64,000 bases of DNA from Prorocentrum cordatum (lineage: Eukaryota; Sar; Dinophyceae; Prorocentrales; Prorocentraceae), in NCBI GenBank assembly GCA_963575745.1, contig CAUYUJ010020263.1, positions 21,915 to 85,914 of the forward strand. The letters are read 5' to 3'. The notes below the pieces were generated by a model, which had not been told where the DNA came from, did not search any database, and was given only the letters and a program-made list of their open reading frames with translations. Positions 9,895 to 19,941 of the stretch are shown here, one piece after another; position 1 is the first letter of the stretch, and every line of letters starts with the position of its first letter. Position numbers and translations under genes: made by a program.

Positions 9895-10080
9895 GCGGCC
9901 GCAAGAACCCCCCGCAAGAAACCCAACCCTGAGAACCCGCGCGCGAAGGGGAAACCCGGAGCACCCTGGACGCAGCCGCTCCTTCCCCGGCTGCGGGAAG
10001 CCACCGCGCGGCGCGCGGAGCGAAGAAACCCAGGATACCCTGACGAAAAGCATATGGTTTCTTGATGCGCGCCCCCACTG
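9895..10080 (-). mobile_element. F3 MITE, copy 4, opposite orientation
   Basis: CAGTG...CACTG ends with TA on both sides (9893-9894, 10081-10082). It reads as F3 on the - strand (ATGCGC.CAAGAAACC, GGTATCCTGGGTTTCTT). It abuts F2 copy 2. Confidence 0.75.
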
Positions 10081-10242
10081 TATGCCGCTTGTTCCTCCAC
10101 GACAAGTTCGCGTCGTGTCGACCAGCGGCGACCCCGCTGCCGGCGTTCCACGTTGGACGCTGCAGGCGACCCAGAACCGGTCGATGCTGAGCGCTCTGGC
10201 GTTGCGAGAGCGGACGGTCGTTCCAGGTGGACTGCTGGGCCT

Positions 10243-10409
10243 GTTTTCCACCACCACCACCACCACCATAAGTTGGAGGGGGGAAGGAGGAGGAGGAGGA
10301 GGAGGAGGAGGAGGAGGAGGAGGAGGAGGAGGAGGAGGAGGAGGAGGAGGAGGAGGAGGAGGAGGATGACCCCCTCCCCCTTCAACTTATGGTGGTGGTG
10401 GTGGAAAGC
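10243..10409. mobile_element. hairpin whose loop is an expanded (GGA)n microsatellite
   Basis: The left arm TTTTCCACCACC...CATAAGTTGGAGGGGG is inverted at the right (CCCCCTTCAACTTATGGTGG...GGAAA). The ~79-base interior (10288-10366) is almost pure GGA. Confidence 0.85.
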
Positions 10410-10615
10410 AAGCCCATCATGGGCTGCTCCGCGCGGTGGCAGGAGCCGCGGGGCGCCGTTTCGGCACGGCGCGAGCCCGCCGTGCGCGGGCGGAGCCCCG
10501 CGTCGCCCGCGCTCGCCATGGGCGGCGCCGTGGCCGCCGGAGGCCCCGCCGCCGCGGAGGAGGCCGCCGCGGAGGAGGCGGCCGCCGCGGGGAGGGCTCG
10601 GCCTCTGATGCTCCA
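10410..10615. other. unassigned GC-rich spacer
   Basis: GCC/GCG-rich, open in several frames (Ala/Arg/Pro-rich), with no domain. Confidence 0.4.
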
Positions 10616-10816
10616 GTCGGGCCGGACGAAAGGGGGGGATTGGGAAAGGGGGGGTTACGAAATTTGCTACACGCAGCTGGTTTCGGCCTCACCGATGGGC
10701 CCATTCCTCGATACATAGACATAGCTCCCTCCGGCGCCGGGAGGCGCCAGGAGAATCAGCTACGTGAGCTGATGCTCACCCCCCCCCTTTGCTATCCCGC
10801 CCTTTCGCCCGACCCG
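10616..10816 (+). mobile_element. F8 MITE, copy 1
   Basis: Inverted ends GTCGGGCCGGACGAAAGGGG and CCCTTTCGCCCGAC. The interior has GCAGCTGGTTTC, GGGCCCATTCCTCGAT, GGCGCCGGGAGGCGCC and TCAGCTACGTGAGCTGA. The second copy is at 25802-25993. Confidence 0.8.
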
Positions 10817-11089
10817 ATCCAGCCTGCTTTCGCCCTGATCTCGGCGGCGAGCGAGGGGGGGAGGTGAGGAGGGGCGGGCCTCGCTCAGAAGGCCCGGAAG
10901 TCCCCCGGGGCCCTCTTGAGAAGTTTCCCGAGCCGCCGGCTTGCACGCTCCGTGCCGCAGTTGCCCTCGTCCCGGGGCGTGGTCGATTCGCGGCCCAGGA
11001 GTGGTGCGGTGCGTATTCTCTCGGCCCTCGGAGTCAAGAGAGTGTGTGCACCGTGCCGCTCTGGAGCGGGGTGCCCTCCTGAAGCTCCA

Positions 11090-11345
11090 GCGGCCGTCTA
11101 TTGGGGCCCTCTTGGGCCGTCACGATGCGGCCTTGGTGCCGCCTTGGGGTCCCCTCCGCCTTCTGAGGAGTCCTCGGGGCCTGGGGGCTGTCTTGGCGGC
11201 CTCTTGGGGCCCTCTTGGGCCATCGTGGTGCCCTCTGGGACTGTCTTGGGCCCTTCTTGGGCCGTCTTGGGGCCCTCTTGGTGTCCTGAGCCGTCTGGGG
11301 GGCTTCTTGGGGAGCTCATTCGGCGCTTTTGGCTTGGCTTTGGCT
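11090..11345 (+). repeat. CTTGGGGCC-type minisatellite (locus 2)
   Basis: Degenerate units such as CTCTTGGGCCGTC and TCTTGGGGCCCTC; same family as 1655-1915. Confidence 0.75.
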
Positions 11346-12357
11346 CCTTCAAGGCCCTCTCGAAACTATCTTGAGCCGACAGGGCTAGGAACAATACATG
11401 CACCTCGTCAAGGAGTTCCTGAAGTTTTGACTGCTTTTGCCTTCCTGGATGGCCTGTTGGCCTTCGACCAAGTGGGGGGGGAGATGGTCTTTGGAAGACT
11501 TACAGCAATCCTACCAGACAGCACTCGAAATTCTTGGATTCACGCTCGTCTGAGGGCAACGGTCCGCCGCCACCGTGCCCTGGTTGAGTGCTGGCAGATT
11601 GAACGGCGTGTTCGTCTTCTCTTTAATCCTGCTGGCTGAACTGCTCTGCCTGAGGGCAGACCGCCTTTTGCAGTCATCACGTATATCAGGGTCAACCGGA
11701 AGCGGCAACGAAACAAACAAAACAAAACAGGAGCTGGCTGCAATACTGCCGCGCCTCGATGCGCCAGGTGGTGGGTGGCTGCTTTAACGGGTCCGCGGTC
11801 CGACTGAGCCTCGCTTTCGGGGACCGACAGCCGGGCGGCCGCGCGTCGCAGCAGCCGGCCTTCGAGACACACAGGCCCGCAGTGCCTCCGACGGGCAGGC
11901 TCGCCGCTTTCCGCCGCTTGCCCACCAGCAGAGCGCCACCTCTCGAGCTGCGCTCAGAGACCAGGACGCCCAGGATGCCCGAGCATTCTCTTTGGGTGGA
12001 GGGCAAAGGGTGAGATCTGAAATGCCGTTTCGATAGATTTTCGGGGCTTGACTCTGCAAAAGGTGAGTCGCAAGACGGACTGATTTTCGAGGAGCTAAAG
12101 CCCATATGGATTTCACCCTGAGCCCTCCACCCTAGGAAAATGCTCAGGGTGCGGCTTTTGGCAGTGAGCGGTCCATCACGACTGCGCTCAGGCCGTCGCA
12201 GGTGAGCAGCGGGTGACATCGCCCCAGCGGTCGTTGAAATTGGTTCCGTTCCCGCTGGACCTTCTCGTCGGGGCGGCTCTTGGCCCCAAGTGGGATCCGA
12301 TTTCGCCCTCCAGCCCCCGCCAGATCCCCAGGTTTCTGGGCGCGCATGGATCATCTA
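11346..12357. other. unassigned region, possible gene remnants
   Basis: About 1 kb of moderate GC. Frames near 11520-11790 (+) and 11784-12116 (-) are open for 70-110 codons but I recognise nothing in them. No repeat family was found. Confidence 0.35.
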
Positions 12358-12535
12358 CAGTGGGGGGGCCCATGCCAAGAAACATCCTGCTTGCCTCCAG
12401 GGTGCCCTGGGTTTCTTGGGTTTCGATGGTTTTGCGGTGGACAGCGTGACGTTCCCACACCACACATCGATGGGCGTCCTGGGGTCTCAGGATTGAGTTT
12501 CTTGTGGAAGGTTTCTCGTGGACTCGCCTCCAGTG
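12358..12535 (+). mobile_element. F3 MITE, copy 2
   Basis: CAGTGGGG start after TA (12356-12357) and a CCAGTG end. Interior identical in order to copy 1. It ends 38 bases before the SL relics. Confidence 0.8.
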
Positions 12536-12572
12536 TGTGGAGCTCCCGAGGCGAAGTCAGCACCCGTCTCAC

Positions 12573-12618
12573 GCCATTTTGGCTCAAGCCGTTTTGGCTC
12601 AAGCCATTTTGGCTCAAG
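12573..12618 (+). repeat. three tandem spliced-leader relics
   Basis: GCCATTTTGGCTCAAG at 12573-12588, CCGTTTTGGCTCAAG at 12589-12603 and CCATTTTGGCTCAAG at 12604-12618, head to tail. These are the 3' core of the dinoflagellate trans-spliced leader. Successive truncated copies are the expected mark of repeated mRNA retroposition and re-splicing. The ATG of the next gene lies 38 bases on. Confidence 0.88.
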
Positions 12619-12656
12619 CTGTTTCCTTCCCGCTTTCGCCAGAGCCGTTTCCGGAG

Positions 12657-13837
12657 ATGGCAGGGCGGGCAGGCGGCGGTGGCTGCGGGGGGCTGCCCAC
12701 GGCGTGGCGGCCCCAGGAGTTCCGGCAGCTCGAGGTGCTCACCCTCGGGCCCTCGGGAGCGCGCTGGGCGGCCCGCCGCAGGCGTCTAGCGGCGCTGGAG
12801 GCGTTCGGCAGCGCGGAGGTGGGGCCTGTCCTCCCTGGTTCGTGGCAGGATCGGGAGGAGAGCCGCCCGCCCGGCTTTGCAGCGTGCGGCCGCGGGCCAG
12901 CGGGTCGCGGGCCGTTCCCGCCGGCGCCGCAACGCCGGCGCCGCAACGTTGCGCTGCACGCGGCCGAGGCCCCTCCGCATGGTTTTGTGGAGGCGTCTGA
13001 CGACGAGATCGCGGTGGCAGCGGCTGGGCCGCGCATGGGGGCCTCTGCGGCTCTGGTGCCTGGTGCAGATGGAGTTAGCGACCAGGAGGGCTCCGTGGAC
13101 GTCGACATCCTTCTCCAGGAGCTCGGGCCCCCTCGCGGGGAAGGTGCCGAGGAGTGCGCGGAGCTCCCCGTGGCTTTGGCGCCTGGGGTGTGGCAGTTGC
13201 CCGCGGATGTCCTCGCGGGCGCCTTCAGCGATGGGCTCCTGGCGGGCTTGCGCTTGGCTCCTCAGCTCACGGCCGCGGACGAGGAGAGGAATATATACGA
13301 CGCGGGCCAGGGCTCGGAGGAGGCGCTCAACACCGACGTTGTCGACGTCGCGGGGTGCTTCCGCATCGACGGCGAGCTGGAGGGCTCCCTGGACGTGCAG
13401 GGGGCTGCTGCTGCTTTGCATCCTGCCATGGGGTCCCCCCCCCCATGGTGGAAGGCACTGAGGGTGGGGCCGCGGATTGCGGCGTGGCTGTCAAGGACGT
13501 GGTTGTCCAGGCGAAGGAGCAGGCTTCGTTGTTCGGCGCAGGCGCGGTTGGCGAGAAGGTGCAGTCTGAGCAGAGGGATGGCATAGTTGTCACGATTTGT
13601 TCTTGTGCTTGGGTTCCTCGTCAACTTCCTCGCGATCCTGGGGAAGGCCGCCTTTTCACTTTCAGTACTTCATCTGTTGCTCAATCGGCTGCAGGACTGA
13701 GCCGATCGATTTCGGGAACTGCGAAAGCTGGTACGTTTGTCCCCTGGTGCGCCGTGGAGTGTTCCGATGGCGACAGTGACCCGCTCGACAGTTGCGACTC
13801 TTACGGTTTCGAGCTCTGGCTGAAAAGCTCTAGCTGA
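12657..13837 (+). CDS. uncharacterised protein, intronless, one frame break in a C10 run
   Basis: I do not recognise this protein. The first frame runs from the ATG at 12657 and is Ala/Gly/Arg-rich early. It then has acidic stretches such as GSVDVDILLQELGPP and TDVVDVAGCFRIDGELEG, up to the run of ten C at 13435-13444. Beyond the run the original frame becomes Arg-rich and stops at 13586. The neighbouring frame continues sensibly (MVEGTEGGAADCGVAVKDVV, later SDPLDSCDSYGFELWLKSSS) to a stop at 13837. One more C (or two fewer) would give a continuous protein of about 393 residues. The start is chosen as the first ATG after the SL relics. No signal peptide or TM segment. The absence of introns plus SL relics suggests a retrocopy. 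Sequencing error at the homopolymer is as likely as real loss. Confidence 0.55.
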
Positions 13838-14070
13838 TGAATTGCAGGTCGTGCGGTCTGCCAGGCCCCGCACTGTCGGAGTAGTGCGCATTAGTGGTGT
13901 TGCTGGTAGTTCCCGTGCTGCCAGCTTGTGAGTCAGCGGTGGTTTCGCAGAGGTCAAAAAGGTCAAGTCAGAACCCCCCGAGGTGCGAGGTCCCCCCGTG
14001 CCCCCCCCCCCCCCCCCTTCCCGAGGGGCGAAATCATTCGAGGCTCCGTCCTGAGAGGGCAGAAATAGTG
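13838..14070. other. spacer with a poly-C run
   Basis: Probable 3' flank of the gene at 12657. It contains a run of about 15 C near 13999. No feature recognised. Confidence 0.4.
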
Positions 14071-14199
14071 TTGAGTCGGGCCTATTCCTCTACAGGAGGA
14101 ATGATCAAAACGAGTAAAACATAGCACGGGGACGATTTTCATATTTTTTGGCCATTGTTTCCTCCTAAATGTGCCTGTAGGGGGAGGCGCCCGACCCAA
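14071..14199 (+). mobile_element. F7 MITE, copy 1
   Basis: TTGAGTCGGGCC...CTCTACAGGAGGA on the left mirrors CCTGTAGGGGGAGGCGCCCGAC on the right; the core is AT-rich. Other copies: 26355-26515, 45537-45669 and an end fragment at 33311-33342. Confidence 0.75.
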
Positions 14200-14284
14200 A
14201 CATAGTAATGTGGGCGGCGGCTAACAGTGGGTCGCGTTCGTTTTGGAGGGGGCTCGCTGCTGGTTTCGAGACGAACGTTGCCCG

Positions 14285-14430
14285 TTTAGTGGCGGACCTA
14301 TTCTGGCGTGTCGATTCGTGAATTGTCCGTTTGCGGTTCTCGAGAGGGCGCCGCAGCCGTCATTTGTCAGGCCCGCGCCCGCTAGGGTTGGGCCTGAGGT
14401 CGTTTTCGTTAAACCACGTTTTATTTAATA
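14285..14430 (+). mobile_element. F11 dispersed repeat, copy 1
   Basis: Shares GTCGATT..TGAATTG.CCGTTT, CGGTTC.CGAG.GGGCG, GCCGTCATTT and GTTTTCGTTAA with 46682-46838. No clear inverted ends. Confidence 0.65.
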
Positions 14431-17407
14431 AGGGGGTTGTGGCCATCCCCGATCAGCGGCAGCCGCTGTCCAGGATCTGGCAGTGCCTGCTCCGTGGCCT
14501 TCTTCCCAGCTGATGCTTTCCCCGTGGCGGAAATGCCAATCGACGCCCCTCTGGCCGTAAGTCGAAGAAGACGACAAAAAACGACGCGCGCATCATATGG
14601 CGCTGCCAGGGGGTCAGCGCCGCTTTGAGACATCTGCGCGGCACTGCCTTGATGCAGGTTGGACAATGGATTTGTGAACGATGCTTCTGTCTGACAGTGG
14701 CGCCGCTTTTCCAGCGCGGGCGCAACTGCTCGGCGGTCGGCCGGCCTGCCGGCGGGCGTGCCGAGGCAATGTCCATCACCCCGTCGCGGGACGCCCTCGA
14801 TATCATCGGGCGCGGTGCTCTGCAGATGTTCCTTCGACCAGGAGCGCGCGCAGCGTTTATCTGGTATAGTCATATTTGGTTCAACCGTTCTGTCCCCGCG
14901 CTGTCCAGGCGTTTCGATGCGACAAGAGCCTTGCAGATCTGATTCTTCCTGCTCCTGCTCAGAGAAGAAGGGCTCCAGGCTCTCTTCAAGACTGCGAAGG
15001 TGTCCCTTTGCCTCTCCCAACCTCCTCGATACTGCGCCTCTGGCGGAACCGCTGGTTGGCAGTAGGCCGCTGGGGCGCGCGCGGTGCTCCGCGCCGGGGA
15101 TCGGCTGGCCGATGGGGTTCGGGGTCGGCGGCGGGCTGCCGATGCGTAGGGCGGCAGAAGCAAGCCGTGTGGCGCAGCTCAGAATAGCAGGTTGTCCATA
15201 GTTGCCTGCAGGCAGGTCGATGGTGCACGTGTCGGGGCGGTGTCGTCGGCGTGCTCGAACTCGTCAGCTTTGAAGCCATCTTCTTCCCACTCAACACTGC
15301 GGCGCTCAGAGCCGTGACGAGCGCGCGCGGGACTGGCGGGTGGCCTTGCGCACTGTCTGCTGCCTGTTTGTGCGCGGTGGGTTCTTTGCCAGCGTTTCGA
15401 ACGGTGAAATATCTGTCTGCGTCTGCATCTGGACGCCACCATGCCTATGTAGGCATCGGGGGGGCCAGCTTTGCGCGGAACCATGTGTATCGCTCCAGGG
15501 TCGATGCGACCGAGATCCTTGGATCTGTCGAGGAGCATTGCGGGCAGCTCACCGCCTCTGAGGTTCTGCGCTGCGTCCATGATTGAGTTGCACGGTGAGG
15601 ATCGCCTGCGTCGGCTCTCGACGCCAGTAGTTCGAAACCGTTCCACAATCAGGGCCACGAGGGCCTTGCAACCTATTGCCAATGGGAAACCAGGACATGG
15701 CAATTTGATGGCAGCACCAGGTTGTCGTCTCTGAGCATTGCAGAAGCCGAGAGAGAAGCCCGGGGCTGAGAAATCGTCCGCGCTTCCCGACATGAGTTAC
15801 ACAACTGATGCAAGCTGTGGAGAGACATGTTCATTGCGACCGAGGGTGGCCCACAAGTCCAGGGGGACATCGTCGTGCCCGCATGCTCTTCGTCCACGAA
15901 GTCGCGACAGCACCGTCTCCAGCTCAGCCGAGAACTTTCCAACTCAAATGTTCAGTTCCAGGCGCGCCCGAGGCTCGGAGGGCACGCCCTCCCCTGCTGA
16001 CTGAACCCTCTTCCATCGCGCATCCTGGAAATACTTCGCCATATTTCCTGCCCTTTCGTTGGAATCGGCGGGGCTGCCATCCTGACTCTGGGGTCGGCCC
16101 CTCTGTTGGCGCGAAGATCCACGCCGCAAGCGCTTTGTTGCAGGCCAGCCGTTTTCCGCGATGTCTCTCCACAGAGACTTCCATCGTGAATCGCCCCTCA
16201 GCCCGGGCATTGTTCCAGAGCTCGGTGAGATCAGGGGTGCGTCTCGGATCCACGGCCGTTTCGCGATAACGGATATGACTGGAAGGGCGTTCCCTACAGC
16301 CTCCTCCATGGCAGATCTCACAATCCCCGCCATCACGTCAGCATGGTGGTCTGCGCTGCTGCTCAGCAGGTGGGCGCCCTCCAAGAAACCTGCGGACATT
16401 GCTCGGCGATGGGATCTAGCCTGAGACTCTTAGTGCCTCGTTTGTACAGCTGCCTCTTGGGCGGGCGCTTCTTGATCTCCACATCGGTGCTGTCGAGAAC
16501 AAGAACATGATGAGACTGTAATGCGACGCCTCTTCGTCTCCTTGCACGGCGCACTACACTCGGCCATTGCCGTTGCACCGGTGTGTGATCGATTCCGGCG
16601 AACGTGTTCGCAGAGATCTCGTTTATTGGGCGGGCAGCGGGGTCGTGGCAGGTGGCCTGTTCGTGCACGGTTCGCTCCAGAAAAGCGTTGGTCACCACCA
16701 TTCGCACAGACATGCGCGTTTCTAACGACCAATCTCGGTTGTTCGCTGTTTCGAGTCTGCCAATGGATTCCCAAACACGCGCGGCCCGAGTACGTCATCT
16801 TCCCCTGTGCATCGGCTGTGCAATGTGTTATTCCGATCACCAATAACAGTGACGCGTCCATGAGTTCTTGCTTCCTGGATCACCCCCCAAAAACTAGAAA
16901 AAAGAAGCTCTGTCGCTCTTCTAACGCCTAATTTACTGGGCGGCCGCTGTGGGGAGCATATCCAGTAATGATGGTCATCGGCCCCCCCAAGATTCTGATC
17001 TTCAACGCATCGATGCGTGAACTCTGCTGCGAACAACTCACGATGGAATGTGGACCTGGACCACGAAACCCACTCAGGCGCGCTCTTTTTCGTTCACGCC
17101 GTCCTTTGACGATATCGAGCAGACACTGTTTTTTGAAGCCATATGCAGAGCCAGGCAAGCGTGCCTCTGGCAAGTCGAAGTTGTCGATACCATATTTTTC
17201 CATGGCCCACAATATTTGTCCCATTTGGCTTCGCTCATGTTCCGCTCCTCCGCCCGCCCCTTCCGCGGTCCACGCAGCGAGCCGCCCCGTGCGCACGGGC
17301 CTCGGGATCCTGGTGCTGCGGCATTGGCCTGTGCAGGCCGACCTCCGTGGAGGCATGCCGTAGCAGCACTGCGCGGCAAGGGTCGGAGTAGAGGTCTGTC
17401 TCTCCAT
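14420..17407 (-). pseudogene. decayed LINE ORF2: AP endonuclease plus reverse transcriptase
   Basis: Reading on the - strand from 17407 down, short frames line up with a non-LTR ORF2. The endonuclease fragments come first: GGPMTIITGYAPHSG (~16935-17000), then VTVIGDRNN (~16826-16852, the GDFN position), a DHxxV-like segment, and LQSHHVLVLDS (~16480-16510). RT fragments follow: a KALVALIVERFR-like stretch, LLDRSKDLG at ~15510-15536 (motif A, catalytic Asp kept), and HADDT at ~15238-15252 (motif C, tyrosine lost). The C-terminal part near 15160-14870 has KRAW and SRSRKNQICKALVASK-type words. At least five frame changes and several stops mean it cannot be active. Upstream on the same strand is a coiled-coil ORF1-like region. 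An F5 MITE sits between the two. Confidence 0.65.
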
Positions 17408-17442
17408 GGGCTGTCACATGATGAACTATCTCACCACGTTTG

Positions 17443-17609
17443 TCACCACCCACCAAGCCACCCCAACCCAACCCGAAGGCTCAGATTTACCCTCGATTTC
17501 TAGTGGGGGGGGTCGGGAAACATTGAAAAAACACGCGTGGAACCCTTACCCCCCCCAACCCGAAATTCGGGTCTTCGGGTTGGGTTGGGGTGGTCTGGTA
17601 GGTAGTCAG
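17443..17609 (+). mobile_element. F5 MITE, copy 1, inside the decayed LINE
   Basis: ~35-base inverted ends: CACCCCAACCCAACCCGAAG on the left and CTTCGGGTTGGGTTGGGGTG on the right. The core has AGTGGGGGG, GGGAAACATTG and ACCCGAAATTCGGGT. Other copies: 19941-20272 and 44789-44955. Confidence 0.88.
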
Positions 17610-17859
17610 TTTGGAAACATGCCGCCGGACCGAGGTATAAGATCGAGGTCGGTTCGGGGAGGGTGTCCTAGTGTTCTTCGTGCTTGTTTCATATGCTTGT
17701 GGATCCTGGGGAGGGTACGTTTGGATGCTCTGTGCGTTTTGGCCGGCGGAGCGTCTCATCTTCTTGAAGGATGTTCATCTGGCCTAGGTCTGGCGGTGTT
17801 CTGCGCAAAACTTCAAGGAGAGTGAGACGCTGATGTGCCGTCCAGGTCCCCAGGATGCT

Positions 17860-18890
17860 CAGCCTTCCCGTCTCCCTGCCCCCTCTTCCCTTTGTATGCG
17901 GTCTTCCCAGCCCCTTTTACTGCATCATTATCCAACTATTACTCTTCAGCTTCGCAATGGGGTCGGGGAAGTCTGGGAAACTGGCGTCTGAACCAGGCCT
18001 CCAGGTCCGTCCCGTACTTTGCTTTGAGGTTGCCGTTCTTGATGGCGACGTCCATTGCGAGCTCCTGACCCACACAGACCTTGATTTCCTCTGCCCAAAC
18101 AGCCTTGGCTCCGTATCCGCACTGTTTCAGCAAGTCGTATTCCGAAAACCGTGGAAGTAATGACACGTTTTGGGAGTGGTTGGTTTTGTTTTGCCCAGGT
18201 CGGATTGCTTCCCTCTTTCAAAAAGCTCTTCTGGCAGATATTGATCGCAGTATTCCAGTCACGGTTGTCCTAAACACTTTGCGAAGGTGGTGCCCAGGAG
18301 TTTTTTTCAATAGATTTCTTTTGGTCTTGGTCCATGGCTTTCCGGAGCTTGCTGTTATCCCACCACTTCGCGGAGTGAAGGCACCTGCCTTTCCTGCAAA
18401 CTTCGGAGCGCCACAGTTGTCCATTTCCTGGCTTTATGTGATGTTCGGGCTGGCCACCCGCAGCGTGGACGCCTGCGCCTCTTCTTCGTCATTACGTCGC
18501 TGCTGGCACTCATGCTGGAGCTGGTTGTCTCGGCCAAGTCGAAACTGTTCTCGAGATTTGTGAGGCGCGTCTCCACCTCGTCGGTCTTTTCCTCCGAACT
18601 CCCGACCGTCTCCTCCGCGGAGCTCACCCTCGTCCCGAGTGCTCCGCGCAGCGGTGGGACCTGGCTCTCGAGGCTGGTCACATCGCGGCCCCTTCGGCGA
18701 CGGCACCTCCTCCTCCCCCTCCCCCTCCTCCTCCTCCTCATCCTCCTCCTCCTCCTCCTCCTCCTCCTCCTCCTCCTCCTCCCTGAGAAGAGCCTTGCGA
18801 TCCCGTGGAGCGCCTGCGGGTGAGCATCCGCCGGAGTGCGTGGGGCGGCGAGGTGATGCGCCTCTGGACCGGTCGGCACGTCGTCCACCC
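17860..18890 (-). pseudogene. LINE ORF1-like remnant with coiled coil
   Basis: Read on the - strand, the region first gives a Glu/Arg run from the GAG microsatellite (18688-18784). Next comes a heptad-like stretch around 18680-18540 (ESQVPPLRGALGTRVSSAEE, then VETRLTNLENSFDLAE), a basic KKRRRRPRCGWPA patch, and in a shifted frame MDNCGAPKFAGKAGAF (18424 down). Last is AVWAEEIKVCVGQELAMDVA (18110 down). A coiled coil followed by a basic segment, upstream of an endonuclease-RT region on the same strand, fits a LINE first ORF. Frame changes break it. It could instead be part of a host exon. Confidence 0.4.
18688..18784 (+). repeat. (TCC)n microsatellite
   Basis: About 95 bases of TCC with few interruptions. 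Confidence 0.95.
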
Positions 18891-18902
18891 AGAGATCCAG
18901 CG

Positions 18903-19035
18903 TGTTGAAAAAAACAAGACGGAGGTTTTTCGCCGATTCCGGCCTCCAGAGGCCCTCGCCGGGCCCTGGGGTCCGTCAAAAACGATTCAGGATGAAAAAA
19001 CCGATCCTGGGGAATGGGTAGATTTTTCTTGGGAA
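18903..19035 (-). mobile_element. F1 dispersed repeat, copy 2
   Basis: On the - strand: CCCATTCCCCAGGATCGG, ATCCTGAATCGTTTTTGACGG, CCCAGGGCCCGG, then AAAACCTCCGTCTTG. Order as in 32577-32760. Confidence 0.7.
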
Positions 19036-19239
19036 CGCGTATTGAACAAATCACGACGTCGAATCTCTGGGCATAACGTGCAGTGGGCTGTAACGGCCGC
19101 GCGAGACGTTCCTTTCGCGTCCTGCTTGCGTTCTGGGCACCCAAGTGCTTGCCCCAGCCATCGCGTCTGCAAGGAAGCACGAGATGGCGAGAAAGAAAGG
19201 ATGTACGAGTAACTAAGTGGAATGATAGATACTTGGTGC

Positions 19240-19558
19240 ATGAGTTTGTTGGTGTATTTGGGCTTGGGAAAACGACTTGAGTCATTTTAGCAGGACTTGA
19301 GAAACGATCTAGCAGGTTGTTGTTCCTGTTGTACTGCCTTCCTCCCCTGAGATCGGGCGTCGTGAAGCAGCCTGCAACACCGTGGGAAACCGCGACCAGA
19401 GTCTTCCACACCCCATCCGTCCGCGGCATCTCCCCAGCCAGATCGATCTGCGTGGGCTTTCTGGTCTTCGGGTCATGAGTCGGCTCTCCGGCGACCGTTC
19501 GGGACGACTCGCGCACGCCTGGAAAGCTTTTTGGCGAGGCGCTGCTCCTGGAGGGCAT
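19240..19558 (-). CDS. possible gene fragment, unrecognised
   Basis: A frame open from 19558 downward carries protein-like sequence (KPTQIDLAGEMPRTDGVWKT, then VSHGVAGCFTTPDLRGG) before turning basic and low in complexity. It lies upstream of the ORF1-like remnant on the same strand, so it could belong to the same retroelement or to a lost exon. No domain recognised and no start supported. Confidence 0.25.
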
Positions 19559-19624
19559 CCCTTGGCTGAAAAGCCGCCGAGATCAACGGAACCGTCCGAA
19601 CACTCCGCATTCCATAATAAAGTC

Positions 19625-19765
19625 GGGGGGGTCACATTTGGGGGGGGTCTGATTTGAGCCGTCTTGGAGGGTTCGGGGGGGTCTGGGCAGAGGGCCGCCC
19701 TTTGATGGATAGTCTGGGAGGGTCTAAAACTTCTCGTCTGGGAGGGTTGTGACCCCCTCCCTTTT
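19625..19765. repeat. G-rich stretch with weak inverted ends
   Basis: GGGGGGGTCACA at the left and TTGTGACCCCCTCCC at the right enclose GTCTTGGAGGGTTCGGGG-type units. Possibly another foldback family. Confidence 0.45.
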
Positions 19766-19820
19766 ATTACGAAATCTGGAGTACCTGAGGCCTCGAGCGT
19801 CGTGCGCTCAGAAGTCCTGC

Positions 19821-19904
19821 GGCATCCGCTCGGTGGCGGGCGTTGTCTGGCCGTGCCGCTATGGTACCGATCTGCTACTGGTCGGACGCGCGCCTCCAAG
19901 GAGG

Positions 19905-19940
<36 letters not shown>
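19821..19940 (+). mobile_element. F9 dispersed repeat, copy 1, ending in (TA)n
   Basis: GTGGCGGGCG...TGGCCGTGCCGCT...GTCGGACGCGCGCCTCCAAGGAG, then ACATACATATATAT. Related copies at 29744-29878 and 58281-58437. Confidence 0.6.
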
Positions 19941-19941
<1 letters not shown>

